NCBI GenBank assembly: GCA_003244175.1
Contig: QHBP01000366.1
Coordinates: 1-32,813, forward strand
Reading direction: 5' to 3'
Length of the DNA stretch: 32,813 bases
Source of the DNA: Chloroflexota bacterium
Lineage (GTDB): Bacteria > Chloroflexota > UBA5177
In this document: positions 22,901-30,950 of the stretch, piece after piece
Layout: the number at the start of each line of letters is the position of its first letter
Position numbering within the stretch: position 1 is the stretch's first letter
Notes under the pieces: generated by a model
Told to the model about the DNA's origin: nothing
Databases searched by the model: none
The model's input: the letters and a program-made list of their open reading frames with translations, nothing else
Translations under genes and position numbers: made by a program

Positions 22901-22977
22901 AAAGGACTGCCTGAGCAAACAGGCCCGGTGCTACAATTCCGTAGCAATTGTCAATCAAGAGACAGACTCTCGTATCG
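22901..22977 (+). promoter_or_regulatory. S-box-like (SAM-I riboswitch-like) or operator element upstream of metE
   Basis: The segments GGACTG, GCAA and GGTGCTACAATTCC appear in the order and spacing trend of the 3' part of a SAM-I riboswitch core, whose consensus has GGGACTGGCCC, GGCAACC and GGTGCTAANTCC. GCCTG/CAGGC (22909-22913, 22920-22924) and GCTAC/GTAGC (22930-22934, 22941-22945) are perfect stems. The closing P1 stem and the kink-turn half were not found, so if real it is divergent or degraded. The same bases also form ACAATT/AATTGT (22933-22938, 22946-22951), and TTGTCA at 22948-22953 could instead be a -35 box. Confidence 0.3.
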
Positions 22978-23007
22978 AAGGGTTTGTCACATCCAGAGGG
23001 AGGGCGC

Positions 23008-25311
23008 ATGGCACGGTCACATAACTTGGGGTACCCGCGTATCGGGAAACGTCGCGAGCTGAAGCGCGCCACGGAAGGCTATTGGTCCGGCAAAATCAGC
23101 ACCGAGGACCTGCTTGGACAAGTCGCCACGATCCGCGAGACGAACTGGAAGACGCAGCGAGATGCGGGCATCGACCTGATTCCGTGCAATGACTTTTCTC
23201 TATACGATCAGGTGCTCGACACCGTCGCGCTCGCCGGTGCCGTTCCAGACCGCTATCACTGGAGTGAAGACGCCGTCGATCTCGACACGTACTTCGCCAT
23301 GGCGCGAGGCGCCCAGCGGGAGGGGTTGGATGTCACCGCGCTCGAGATGACCAAGTGGTTCGACACCAACTACCACTACCTTGTCCCGGAGCTGGTTCCT
23401 GGACAGACATTCCGCCTGGCGTCGACCAAACCCTTCGACGAGCTCGATCATGCCAGCTCGCTGGGCATTCATGCGAAGCCGGTCTTGATCGGACCGGTGA
23501 GCTTTCTGCTCCTGAGCAAGAGCCGGGATGAGCGGTTCGACCCTCTGTCTCTTCTAGATGCCCTCGTGCCGGTTTACCGGGAGGTCGTGTCCCGGTTGGC
23601 CGAGATGGGTGCGGAGTGGATCCAGCTCGACGAGCCCTGCTTCGTCCAGGATCGATCGGGTGACGAGCGCGCTGCTTTGACGCGCGCATACGGGGATCTC
23701 GCGGCCCACCGCGGCGCGGCGAAATTGCTTGTCCAGACGTACTTCGACAGCGTCGGGGATTCATATCGGACGCTGGCAGCACTTCCTGTTCAGGGTGTCG
23801 GGCTGGACTTCGTCCGCGGACCGCGAAATCTCGACCTTCTGAACTCGTTCGGCTTCCCTTCAGACAAAGTGCTGGCGGCGGGTATTGTGGATGGCCGCAA
23901 TGTGTGGCTGAACGACATGGAGCGCTCTCTCGGGCTCAGCGAACAGATCGGCAAGCATGTCTCCAGCGACCGATTGTTTCTCAACCCGTCCTGCTCGCTC
24001 TTGCACGTGCCATATGACGTCCATCTGGAGCAGGATCTCGATCCACGCCTGGTGGAGTGGCTCGCGTTCGCGGAGCAAAAGCTGGCGGAGGTTGTGACGC
24101 TGGCGCAAGCGGCCACGGACAGAGAGTCGGTGTCCGGTGTTCTGCAAGCGAATGCTGAGGCAGTGCAGCGCCGGCGCCAGTCCGAACGGGTGCACCGGTC
24201 AGAGGTCAAAGACCGCGTAGCGGCTGCGGGCGAGCAGGAAGCCAACCGCGGTATCGAGTACGTCGAGCGCAGGGAAGCTCAGCATCACGCGCTTGAACTC
24301 CCGCTCTTTCCAACGACGACCATCGGAAGCTTCCCGCAAACGCCCGAGGTACGCCGCAACCGGAATCGGCTGCAAAAGGGGGAGATTACTCAGGGGGAGC
24401 ACGACCGCTTCATCTCTGAAGAAATCCAGAAGCTCGTCGCCTTGCAGGAGGAGATGGGCATCGACGTGCTGGTACATGGCGAGTTCGAACGGAGCGACAT
24501 GGTCGAGTACTTTGGCGAACGCATGGACGGCTTTGCCTTCACACGCCATGGCTGGGTTCAGTCCTACGGGACCAGGTACATCCGGCCGCCGATTATCTTC
24601 GGCGATGTTGCTCGACCCCAGGCGATGACGGTGCGCTGGTCGACCTACGCGCAGTCGCTGACGGACAAACCGGTCAAGGGGATGCTCACCGGTCCTGTCA
24701 CCATACTCAACTGGTCCTTCGTTCGGGACGATCAAACACGGGCTGTGACCTGCAAGCAGATCGCCCTCGCCATACGGGACGAGGTTCGGGATCTCGAGAA
24801 CGCCGGGATTCGGATCATTCAGGTCGACGAGCCGGCCCTTCGCGAGGGACTGCCGCTCCATCACGGCGACCGGCAGGAATACTTGAACTGGGCAGTGATG
24901 TGTTTCCGTCTCGCTACCGCAGTCGCGAGCCCGGCCACGCAGGTCCATACGCACATGTGCTATAGCGAGTTCGACGACATCATCGAGGCCATCGCCGCGC
25001 TCGATGCCGACGTCATATCCATCGAGAACTCGCGGTCGAATCTCGAGCTGCTCGACACCTTTCGACGTTTTGATTATAAGCAGGAGATCGGTCCAGGCGT
25101 GTACGACATTCACTCGCCACGCGTTCCCACGAGCGACGAGATGCGTGGCAATCTCAGCGCCGCAAGCGACGTGCTGGACCGCGGCCAGCTCTGGATGAAT
25201 CCGGACTGTGGGCTCAAGACCCGCCGCTGGGAGGAAGTCCTCCCGGCGCTGCGGAACATGGTAGCCGCCGCCAGAGAGCTACGGGAGACGGAGGTCGCAC
25301 TCAGTCGTTAG
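23008..25311 (+). CDS. metE: Cobalamin-independent methionine synthase
   Basis: This 767-residue enzyme transfers the methyl group from 5-methyltetrahydrofolate (polyglutamate form) to homocysteine to make methionine. I chose the ATG at 23008 (MARSHNLGYPRIGKRREL) behind GAGGGAGGG; the ORF extends to 22948 without a start signal. The N-terminal domain starts with the conserved GYPRIGKRRELK. The catalytic C-terminal domain begins near residue 430 with LFPTTTIGSFPQT. All four zinc ligands are present: H649 and C651 in HTHMCYS, E673 in ISIENSRS, and C734 in NPDCGLKTR. Each is eight residues later than in E. coli MetE. It leads an operon with cdd and an MDMPI-like gene. Confidence 0.98.
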   Translation: MARSHNLGYPRIGKRRELKRATEGYWSGKISTEDLLGQVATIRETNWKTQRDAGIDLIPCNDFSLYDQVLDTVALAGAVPDRYHWSEDAVDLDTYFAMARGAQREGLDVTALEMTKWFDTNYHYLVPELVPGQTFRLASTKPFDELDHASSLGIHAKPVLIGPVSFLLLSKSRDERFDPLSLLDALVPVYREVVSRLAEMGAEWIQLDEPCFVQDRSGDERAALTRAYGDLAAHRGAAKLLVQTYFDSVGDSYRTLAALPVQGVGLDFVRGPRNLDLLNSFGFPSDKVLAAGIVDGRNVWLNDMERSLGLSEQIGKHVSSDRLFLNPSCSLLHVPYDVHLEQDLDPRLVEWLAFAEQKLAEVVTLAQAATDRESVSGVLQANAEAVQRRRQSERVHRSEVKDRVAAAGEQEANRGIEYVERREAQHHALELPLFPTTTIGSFPQTPEVRRNRNRLQKGEITQGEHDRFISEEIQKLVALQEEMGIDVLVHGEFERSDMVEYFGERMDGFAFTRHGWVQSYGTRYIRPPIIFGDVARPQAMTVRWSTYAQSLTDKPVKGMLTGPVTILNWSFVRDDQTRAVTCKQIALAIRDEVRDLENAGIRIIQVDEPALREGLPLHHGDRQEYLNWAVMCFRLATAVASPATQVHTHMCYSEFDDIIEAIAALDADVISIENSRSNLELLDTFRRFDYKQEIGPGVYDIHSPRVPTSDEMRGNLSAASDVLDRGQLWMNPDCGLKTRRWEEVLPALRNMVAAARELRETEVALSR

Positions 25312-25325
25312 GAGGGTACCACAAG

Positions 25326-25739
25326 ATGGATGAGGAACTGTTGCGCCAGGCCCGCTTTGCCGCCGTGTACGCGCACGTGCCGCACTCCGGTTTTCCGGTG
25401 GGAGCGGTGGTTGTCGGCCATGACGGTCAGGCTTATCGTGGGTGCAATGTCGAATCGGCGTCCTTTGGCCTGACGGTATGCGCGGAACGCGTGGCCATTT
25501 ACGCGGCCATCGCGTCCGGTGCGAAACCCGTCAGCATCGCGGTCTCCTGTACCGAAGGCGATCTGTCGGATTCGGCCTCGCTCATGCCCTGTGGTGCGTG
25601 CCGCCAGGTGATGATCGATCACATGGACCCCGACGCCGCGGTCTTTGTGGACGGAGTGGGGGAGTTTACGGTCAAGGATCTCATGCCGAAGGGGTTTCGC
25701 CTCCGTAGTCGCCGCGGAGAGGTCGCCGTCGAAGGCTGA
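25326..25739 (+). CDS. cdd: Cytidine deaminase
   Basis: This 137-residue enzyme hydrolyses cytidine and deoxycytidine to uridine forms in pyrimidine salvage. The ATG at 25326 follows AGGAGGG, 14 bp after metE. The active site is complete: C52 and E54 in VCAERVAI, and C89 and C92 in MPCGACRQ, which bind the catalytic zinc with E54 as proton shuttle. The N-terminal substrate block HSGFPVGAVVV and the Asn-Glu pair in GCNVESASFG are also present. Length fits the small tetrameric type. Confidence 0.96.
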   Translation: MDEELLRQARFAAVYAHVPHSGFPVGAVVVGHDGQAYRGCNVESASFGLTVCAERVAIYAAIASGAKPVSIAVSCTEGDLSDSASLMPCGACRQVMIDHMDPDAAVFVDGVGEFTVKDLMPKGFRLRSRRGEVAVEG

Positions 25740-25769
25740 TATCTTCTCTGTTCTATGGAGGCGGATGTC

Positions 25770-26585
25770 ATGAACCAGCTCGCTCCTGCTCCGGGTAAGG
25801 ATCAGTACATGGAGGCGGTGCGCGTCAACTCCGCTCTGCTGGAGGATGCGGCGCGATTGGGTCTGACGGAAGTCGTGTCCACCTGCCCTGGTTGGTATGT
25901 CGCCACTCTCGTTGCCCACATCGGCGAGGTCCAGCGCTTCTGGGCCCTTCAGATCAGATCGCGAGCCCAGGAAAAACAAGATCTGCCGCGTGCCGCCTTT
26001 GATTCATGTCCGGGACTGTTCGAATGGCTGGACGGGGTCGATGCGGGTGCTCCCGATCTGGAGGCCGTCCCCGACGGTCTCATCACGTGGTTCGAACGGG
26101 CCACCGTCGAGCTGCTCGCTGCGTTCCAGGACATCGACCCGGAGGAAGCGGTCTGGCACTGGTCGGGCGACAATCGGGCGATAGCACACATGCGCAACCA
26201 GGCGATGGAAGCGACGGTTCATCGGTGGGATGCTCAGAACGCCTATGGCGCCGTCACGCCGGTCGACCCGATCATCGCCCGGGATGGAATCGATCAGCAC
26301 TTTGAGGTTCAGATTGCCGCCGCCCGCCAGTGGGGCACGCCCATTCAGGGAAGCGGCGAGACGTACCACTTCCACCGAACTGACGGCGAGGGGGAGTGGA
26401 TGGTGCGCTTCGAGGGTGACGGCGTTGCGGTCCGGCACCAGCACGGGACCGGGGACGTCGCGCTCCGAGGTTCGGTCGAAGACATCTTTCTCTGGCTGTG
26501 GGGCCGCATCTCCGGCGAGCGCCTGGACGTCCGCGGCGACACTTCCCTGCTCGATCGGTACCGCACGTTGGTGCCCACGTCGTAG
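25770..26585 (+). CDS. Mycothiol-dependent maleylpyruvate isomerase-like protein (DinB fold)
   Basis: This is a 271-residue protein. I chose the ATG at 25770 (MNQLAPAPGKDQY), because GGAGG at 25757-25761 is correctly placed before it; the ATG at 25755 would itself lie in that site. The N-terminal DinB-like helical bundle carries VSTCPGWYVATLVAHIGEV and, near residue 150, MRNQAMEATVHRWDAQ. The two histidines and an acidic residue are the usual metal ligands. A C-terminal alpha/beta domain follows, ending DIFLWLWGRI and LDRYRTL. Members use mycothiol or act on unknown substrates; the true activity is unknown. It ends the metE-cdd operon. Confidence 0.88.
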   Translation: MNQLAPAPGKDQYMEAVRVNSALLEDAARLGLTEVVSTCPGWYVATLVAHIGEVQRFWALQIRSRAQEKQDLPRAAFDSCPGLFEWLDGVDAGAPDLEAVPDGLITWFERATVELLAAFQDIDPEEAVWHWSGDNRAIAHMRNQAMEATVHRWDAQNAYGAVTPVDPIIARDGIDQHFEVQIAAARQWGTPIQGSGETYHFHRTDGEGEWMVRFEGDGVAVRHQHGTGDVALRGSVEDIFLWLWGRISGERLDVRGDTSLLDRYRTLVPTS

Positions 26586-26654
26586 ACGCATTTTTTGCGG
26601 GAGACCACTTGCTACGCTTCGACTTCCATCCGAGACACCCTGGCTTGTCTGCTC

Positions 26655-26677
26655 CTTCTCCCGTCCGAGAGGAGAAG
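26655..26677. terminator. Hairpin between convergent genes
   Basis: CTTCTCC at 26655-26661 pairs perfectly with GGAGAAG at 26671-26677. It lies in the 194-bp gap between the MDMPI-like gene and the convergent surface-domain gene. No T-tract follows on either side. Confidence 0.4.
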
Positions 26678-26779
26678 AGGGGGCGGGCCTGCTTGACGCC
26701 GGCTCGCCGTCGTCGCTGTCCCGGTTAGCAGGTTGCAGAGTCGCGGACGGCGCCCGCGGATCATGACATCCGCCTTCGG

Positions 26780-27300
26780 TTATGGCTTGGGGAGCACGGG
26801 TTTCACCGGCGCCAGGGGTTGTGGCTGAGCCGGCCGTGCCGGAAGCACCTTGGGAGTTACCTGCTTGAGGCGCGGCGCCTCAATGTCTCTGCGCTTGGCC
26901 ACGATCCGATAGCTGAAGGGAAGGGTGCTCAATCCTTCCCGTTGCTCCTTTACGGTAAAGGCGCTGGGCGTCTTGTTGCTCAGATATAGCCCCTCCGAGT
27001 CCGCCTCCGGTGTCAGGAAGACATGGTAGTCGTCGGTGTGGACGGCCCCGGCAAAGCCCGCATCGAGCCGGACGGTGGCCGAGCCATGGACGAGATGGGC
27101 CGAGCCGAAGTCCTCGAACCAGGACTCCGGGCTCTCCACGCAGTAGAGCAAGTGATGCGTGCCATCGGGGAAAGGCACCATGGCGGACGTGCTTCCGGTG
27201 ACCGTCAAGTTGCCGTCGCAATAGACGCCCCAACCGAGCGGGCAGCCGTTGAAATTGATTGGTCCTCGATCCTTGGTTGGCTCTGCTGGTCACCGGTCAT
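26780..27300 (-). pseudogene. Surface/tail-associated domain protein with a frameshift near its start
   Basis: The ATG at 27300 has a proper AAGGGAG site and begins MTGDQQSQP. The protein then continues in another frame as KDRGPINFNG, WGVYCDGNLTVTGSTSAMV and FPDGTHHLLYCVESPES. It goes on with WFEDFGSAHL, the block AVHTDDYHVFLTPEADSEG and FSYRIVAKRRDIEA, and a Pro/Lys-rich tail. This C-terminal domain occurs in diverse bacterial surface or tail-fibre-like proteins. A single missing base in CCAAGG near 27272-27277 explains the split. A TTG at 27208 is the only start in the main frame. It is a pseudogene or a sequencing error; about 174 residues if repaired. Confidence 0.65.
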
Positions 27301-27625
27301 GCTTCGCTCCCTTCTGTATCGACGTTGTCTTCAAAGATCGCCGCTTCCATCCGTGTTCCCCTTCATCGGGGTTTTGAGGTACACCCTACGACCCCACCCA
27401 TTCGATGAACAGGCAGAGTCGGCAGAGTAACCCACGAACTTCGGGATGGCGCCACGAACCGACAGGTGACCCCGCTCCACCGAAGGGGAAAGCGGATCTC
27501 GGAAACGGCAAACCGAGGTCATGGGGTCTTCCTCGTTTGTGTGTGTCGTGCGGGCCCAATGTGGGAGGGCGAGGGCGAAGTCTGGCTAGCGGTTGAGCAT
27601 TGGCTCCGCTCGGTAATCATCTCCT
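27301..27625. other. Non-coding stretch between surface-domain gene and rhodanese remnant
   Basis: I see no gene. It holds a weak hairpin CCCC/GGGG followed by TTTT near 27359-27376 and a CTCGG/CCGAG stem near 27497-27516. A short minus-strand ORF at 27331-27522 has no start signal or family match. Confidence 0.4.
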
Positions 27626-27773
27626 TCACCTTTCGATCGGGGCCGCGACCGGGTTGCCCCACTCCATCCAGGAACCGTCGTAATTCTTGACGTTTGGGCA
27701 TCCGAACACCTGGATCAGGAGGTCCCAGGTGTGAGTGCGGGACTCTCCATGTCCGCGTGCTCGATGCCGGCTA
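27626..27773 (-). pseudogene. Rhodanese (thiosulfate sulfurtransferase) C-terminal remnant
   Basis: On the minus strand the DNA reads GHGESRTHTWDLL, then VFGCPNVKNYDGSWMEWGN and PVAAPIER followed by a TGA. This is the typical end of SseA/CysA-type rhodaneses (the NYDGSWxEWGN block). Everything upstream, including the N-terminal inactive domain and the catalytic cysteine loop, is missing and replaced by the end of the neighbouring ABM-like gene. Confidence 0.75.
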
Positions 27774-28091
27774 TTGCTTCAGGGGGGGTTCAGGCGTCAC
27801 CCCTGGTTCATGGGCCACAATCTCCTGGACCCTGATCATTTCCAACTGCGCTCTCGGGTGATCCTGGCCCTCCATGTGGCTCTCGATTGCGTCCTTGAGA
27901 TCGTACGCATGTTCGGCGGCGTCGAGGAGCATGAACCCGAAAGACTTGCCGTTAGAGCGCTCATGGGTCCAATAGCCCTCGACAAAGCCGGGCGACTGCC
28001 GAACAAATGGCACGATGGGGTGCTCCAGCTGAAGCATCAGCTCGCCGGAGTACGCGTCGGACAGTTGCCACAGGCTCACGAGCGCATACAT
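27771..28091 (-). CDS. Antibiotic-biosynthesis-monooxygenase-like small protein
   Basis: This is a 106-residue protein. The ATG at 28091 lies five bases after AGGAGGT. The pattern of a first strand (MYALVSLWQL), a helix, the strand PGFVEGYWTHERSNGKSFGFMLLD and then a long helix AAEHAYDLKDAIESHM fits the ferredoxin-like ABM/Dabb fold. The C-terminal 35 residues are charged and proline-rich. The enzyme activity, if any, is unknown; many ABM-like proteins are uncharacterised. The 3' end touches the rhodanese remnant. Confidence 0.7.
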   Translation of the reverse strand: MYALVSLWQLSDAYSGELMLQLEHPIVPFVRQSPGFVEGYWTHERSNGKSFGFMLLDAAEHAYDLKDAIESHMEGQDHPRAQLEMIRVQEIVAHEPGVTPEPPLKQ

Positions 28092-28165
28092 CAGCTACCT
28101 CCTGGCGGTGCGTATCGACCGAACCGCCCTTCCGAACAGTCTGCACGAGCAGCGCTCCGCTGCCC

Positions 28166-28202
28166 AGGACCGTAGGAGGTCCTATACCGGCACTTTGCCG
28201 GT
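28166..28202. terminator. Two adjacent hairpins between divergently placed gene ends
   Basis: AGGACC/GGTCCT (28166-28171, 28178-28183) and ACCGGCA/TGCCGGT (28186-28192, 28196-28202) are perfect stems. A third, CGCTTG/CAAGCG, lies at 28224-28241. They separate the STAND regulator remnant from the ABM-like gene on the minus strand and could end transcription, although no long T-tract is present. Confidence 0.45.
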
Positions 28203-28255
28203 ACTTTGGTAAGAGCTCATGAACGCTTGGTCAGACAAGCGCTCGGCGATTGACC

Positions 28256-29345
28256 CTACGCGCCGGCACGTCCTGCCGAGAGCTCGTCATGCGCATAGTC
28301 CATGACCTGCTCCAGGCTCATAGTTCGCCCTTCTGCGGCCGCTGCCGTGAACGCCTCGTTTTCCATCTGCCCACGGACCGCCGTCATTTCTTGGCCGTAT
28401 CTGACACGGGCGGCGGGCGCCATTGCCGACTTCATGGCCTCATGGAGTGCCGTGGCCGCTCCGTGCAGCCGTCCCGCCCGCTCCCCAAGACCTTGCGCAC
28501 ACGCCAGGCGAGCCATCCCTTCCAGGCACCGCGCAATTCCCGGCCGCGTGTTCAACCCGCAATGCAGCTCCAGGCTTTCCTCATAGAGCGCCAGTGCCTG
28601 CCGGTAGTCGTGCTGCTCGCGGGCCACGCCGGCCAGCTGTTCGAGGGCGAAGGCGATGCAGCGTCGATCCCCTATTTCCTGGAAGAGCGCAAGGCTTTGG
28701 GCAGTAAGCGCCTTGCCGCCCTCGAGATCGCCCATGCCGGAGGCTGCCTCCCCCTGGTTCAAGAGCACATAGGCCACCCCGTAGTTCGTCCCGAGCGAGC
28801 GGTAGAGCTCGAGACTTTGCTCACAAAAGACCACCGCGCCCGCATAGTCGCCCATTTGCGTGGCCGCTTCCCCCGAGCGAGACAGGACATCCGCAATGCC
28901 CGACGTGTCTCCCAGCTGATAATGAAGAGCGAGAGCCTCCTCATAGAGGGGCAGTGATTGGGAGGGGCTACCCTGTTCCGATGCCAGGTTGCCAAGTCTC
29001 GCCAGCACGTCCGCAACTCGCCTGACGTCTCCGCTGGCGCGACCGAGGGCCAAAGCTTCTCCGAACAGGGCGGTTGCTCCCTCATAGTCACCCTGGTACC
29101 GCCTGACCCCTGCCTTGACGCTGAGTACGGCACACACGCCCGGCCGATCCTCCAGCTGCCGGTAGATGACCAGGCTCTCGTCGAGCAGCCGTTCGGCCGG
29201 ATGGTAGTTGCCTCGACCACGCTCCGTCTCGCCCAGCAGCTGGAGCGTCTCAGCGGTGCATCGATCGTTCCCCGTCTGCCGCTCCAGTGCCAGGGCCTGG
29301 CGCAACATCACGACGGAGAGCTCATTATTACCCTGAGTGCCGGCA
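28256..29345 (-). pseudogene. TPR-repeat C-terminal part of the XRE/STAND regulator
   Basis: The minus-strand frame is open from about 29345 (GNNELSVVMLRQALALERQTG) to the stop at 28256. The usual first start-like codon is at 29311. It encodes about eight TPR units of 40 residues (LLGETERGRGNYHPAERLL, LGNLASEQGSPSQSLPLYEE, LNQGEAASGMGDLEGGKAL and others). The tail ends RYGQEMTAVRGQMENEAF and TMSLEQVMDYA, a common end of these regulators. It is in a different frame from the XRE/NB-ARC part and the NB-ARC second half is absent. It may still be translated from the overlapping ATG at 29311. Confidence 0.75.
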
Positions 29346-30111
29346 CAGCGGGAGAGCGGCCGATGTCGACCTCCCGCTCGGGGAGCGGCAAGGGAGCGAG
29401 CGTGTAGACGCGCTCCCCGCGCACTCGCAGCGCTTCCCGGCTCGTGATGAGAATGGAGGCACCCGGGCAGGCGCCGAGGAGGTCGAGCACGACGTCGCGC
29501 GAGTTCAGCAGGTGTTCCATGTTGTCAAGCACCAGAAGCACCCGACTCGACCGCAGCTCGTTCACAACCACGTCAAACAGAGATCGTGTCCCCTCCTCCC
29601 GGATGGACAACTGTGCAGCGATCGCGCCCAGGACGTTCTCGGGATCACGGAGGGGCGCCAGCTCCACAAAGACGATGCGATCGATGACGTCCGTCATCTG
29701 CTCAGCCACCGTGACAGCCAGACGGGTCTTGCCGACTCCACCCGTCCCGCTCACCGTCACCAGCCGGCGATCCGCCAGCAGCATCTTGACGATCGCGACA
29801 TCCTCCTCGCGACCGATGAGGGGAGTGAGGAAGCGAGGAAGTGACGGAGCGCGCGCCGGCACATCGTCGGCCGGGGAGCCCGGTCGAGCCGCCGCCAGCA
29901 GACCCGATTGTTCATGGCCGGCGAGATCAAGGGCCTGGGCCAGAAGTCGAACGGTCTGGAGACGTGGCGTGCGATCGCGATCATGCTCCAGGCGACGGAC
30001 GGCCCGCTCGCTGAGCTCTGCGCGCTCCGCCAGCTCCTCCTGTGTCAAGCCGGCCGCCAGACGCAGACGCAAGAGCAACGCCCCAAACGGGACCCGCTCC
30101 TCCGCCGTCAC
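29308..30111 (-). pseudogene. XRE helix-turn-helix plus NB-ARC-type ATPase, 3'-truncated regulator
   Basis: This is a 267-residue ORF with a GTG start at 30111. Residues 8-63 are an XRE-type HTH (LRLAAGLTQEELAERAELSE, then RAVRRLEHDRDRTP). After FLTPLIGREEDVAIVKMLL comes Walker A GTGGVGKT at 122-129 and Walker B VLLVLDNMEH at 191-200, then SILITSREALRVRGERVYTL. Normal members go on with about 200 residues of NB-ARC helical and winged-helix subdomains and then TPRs. Here the protein runs into an unrelated tail (GRSPAVPALRVIMSSPS) and stops at 29308, overlapping the TPR ORF. An internal deletion with frameshift is the simplest explanation. Confidence 0.8.
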
Positions 30112-30176
30112 ATGCCACCGCCCCCATAGCTCGGTCGTGTCGGGCCTTCTCTCCAGCCCCGCACGCCGGTGTGTCT

Positions 30177-30205
30177 ATAGTAGGATGCGATAGAGAATCT
30201 GTCAA
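30177..30205 (-). promoter_or_regulatory. Promoter of the XRE/STAND regulator at the IS66 end
   Basis: On the minus strand a perfect TTGACA (30205-30200) lies exactly 17 bp from TACTAT (30182-30177, 4 of 6). The -35 box overlaps the stop codon of the IS66 transposase gene, so the insertion may have supplied half of a promoter that now drives the regulator. Confidence 0.65.
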
Positions 30206-30828
30206 GGGTCAAAGGAAGAGAGTAAGTGCTCAGGAAGCGTGAGAGTGACCCGAGAGGTGCTCATCGTCGGCATGGGAACAGCCAGGGGCGACGGCACACC
30301 CGGTGGCGCGAGCAAGAGCTGCTGGCAGATGGCGGTGGGATCCGTGCCTTGGATGCGCGCCGTGGCACAGATCGAATAGAGGATCATGCGCGTTGTGCTC
30401 CCCGTTGCCGATCTCGTCCCGCCGCTAACCTTGCGCGCTATGACGAGTGGGCGCAGACTCCGCTCGGCGGCGTTGTTCGTGGCATCGACCAGGGGCTCGC
30501 GCACAAACGTAAAGAGCTCGGGTAGATGGGTCCGCAGCCGTTTGGCGAGAGTGGCGTACGGCAGGCGTGGATCGAGCACGCTCGGGCAGAGTAGGAGAAT
30601 GAGCGCCTCACACTGTCGTGCTCGCTCCTCCCGGGCGCGGATGGCCTGGGGCGTGCATCCCTCTTCCGGCGGCGGTCGCGCCCTGCTCGCCTGAGCGTAG
30701 ATCGACAGAATGCCTTCGGCCCAGGCACCCGTCTCGGTGGTGTCCGCGACATGCTCGTCCCGCAGCGCCTTCAGCTCCCGCACCAAATGCGCCCAACACC
30801 GTTGCTTGGCACCGAGGAAGTGGTTAAA
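30202..30828 (-). pseudogene. IS66-family transposase, 3' exon
   Basis: The minus-strand frame from about 30828 encodes NHFLGAKQRCWAHLVRELK, a helical insert, then PLVDATNNAAERSLRPLVIA followed by RKVSGGTRSATGSTTRMILYS. These are the C-terminal half of IS66 transposases (TnpC), including the last catalytic Glu of the DDE triad (in NNAAERSLR). The N-terminal 300 residues with the first two Asp are not in the window: the frame is broken by the 3' end of a group II intron. The upstream exon should lie beyond position 32813. No inverted terminal repeat was recognised downstream of the stop. Confidence 0.85.
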
Positions 30829-30864
30829 CTCAGCCACCGTCCTCGCGGAGGCGACTGGTCTCCA

Positions 30865-30898
30865 GAACCGGACGTGACGGTTTCCCATCATCCGGCTC
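30865..30898 (-). ncRNA. Group II intron domain V
   Basis: The 34-nt minus-strand hairpin starts GAGCCGGATGATGGG and ends CACGTCCGGTTC, with a GAAA tetraloop and the AGC-type catalytic triad in GAGCCG. This is the catalytic core of group II introns. It lies 53 bp after the RT/HNH stop codon, as expected. Confidence 0.85.
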
Positions 30899-30950
30899 CT
30901 CAGTGATGCAGTCTTTGACTCAGATACCGCCGGTCCGTCACTCTTGCGGA

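Noticed and set aside
24199-25113. Minus-strand ORF of 304 codons
   Set aside because: It is antisense to the catalytic domain of metE and has no independent support.
29444-30193. Plus-strand ORF of 249 codons rich in Arg and Ser
   Set aside because: It is the shadow of the XRE/NB-ARC gene; composition is typical of an antisense frame.
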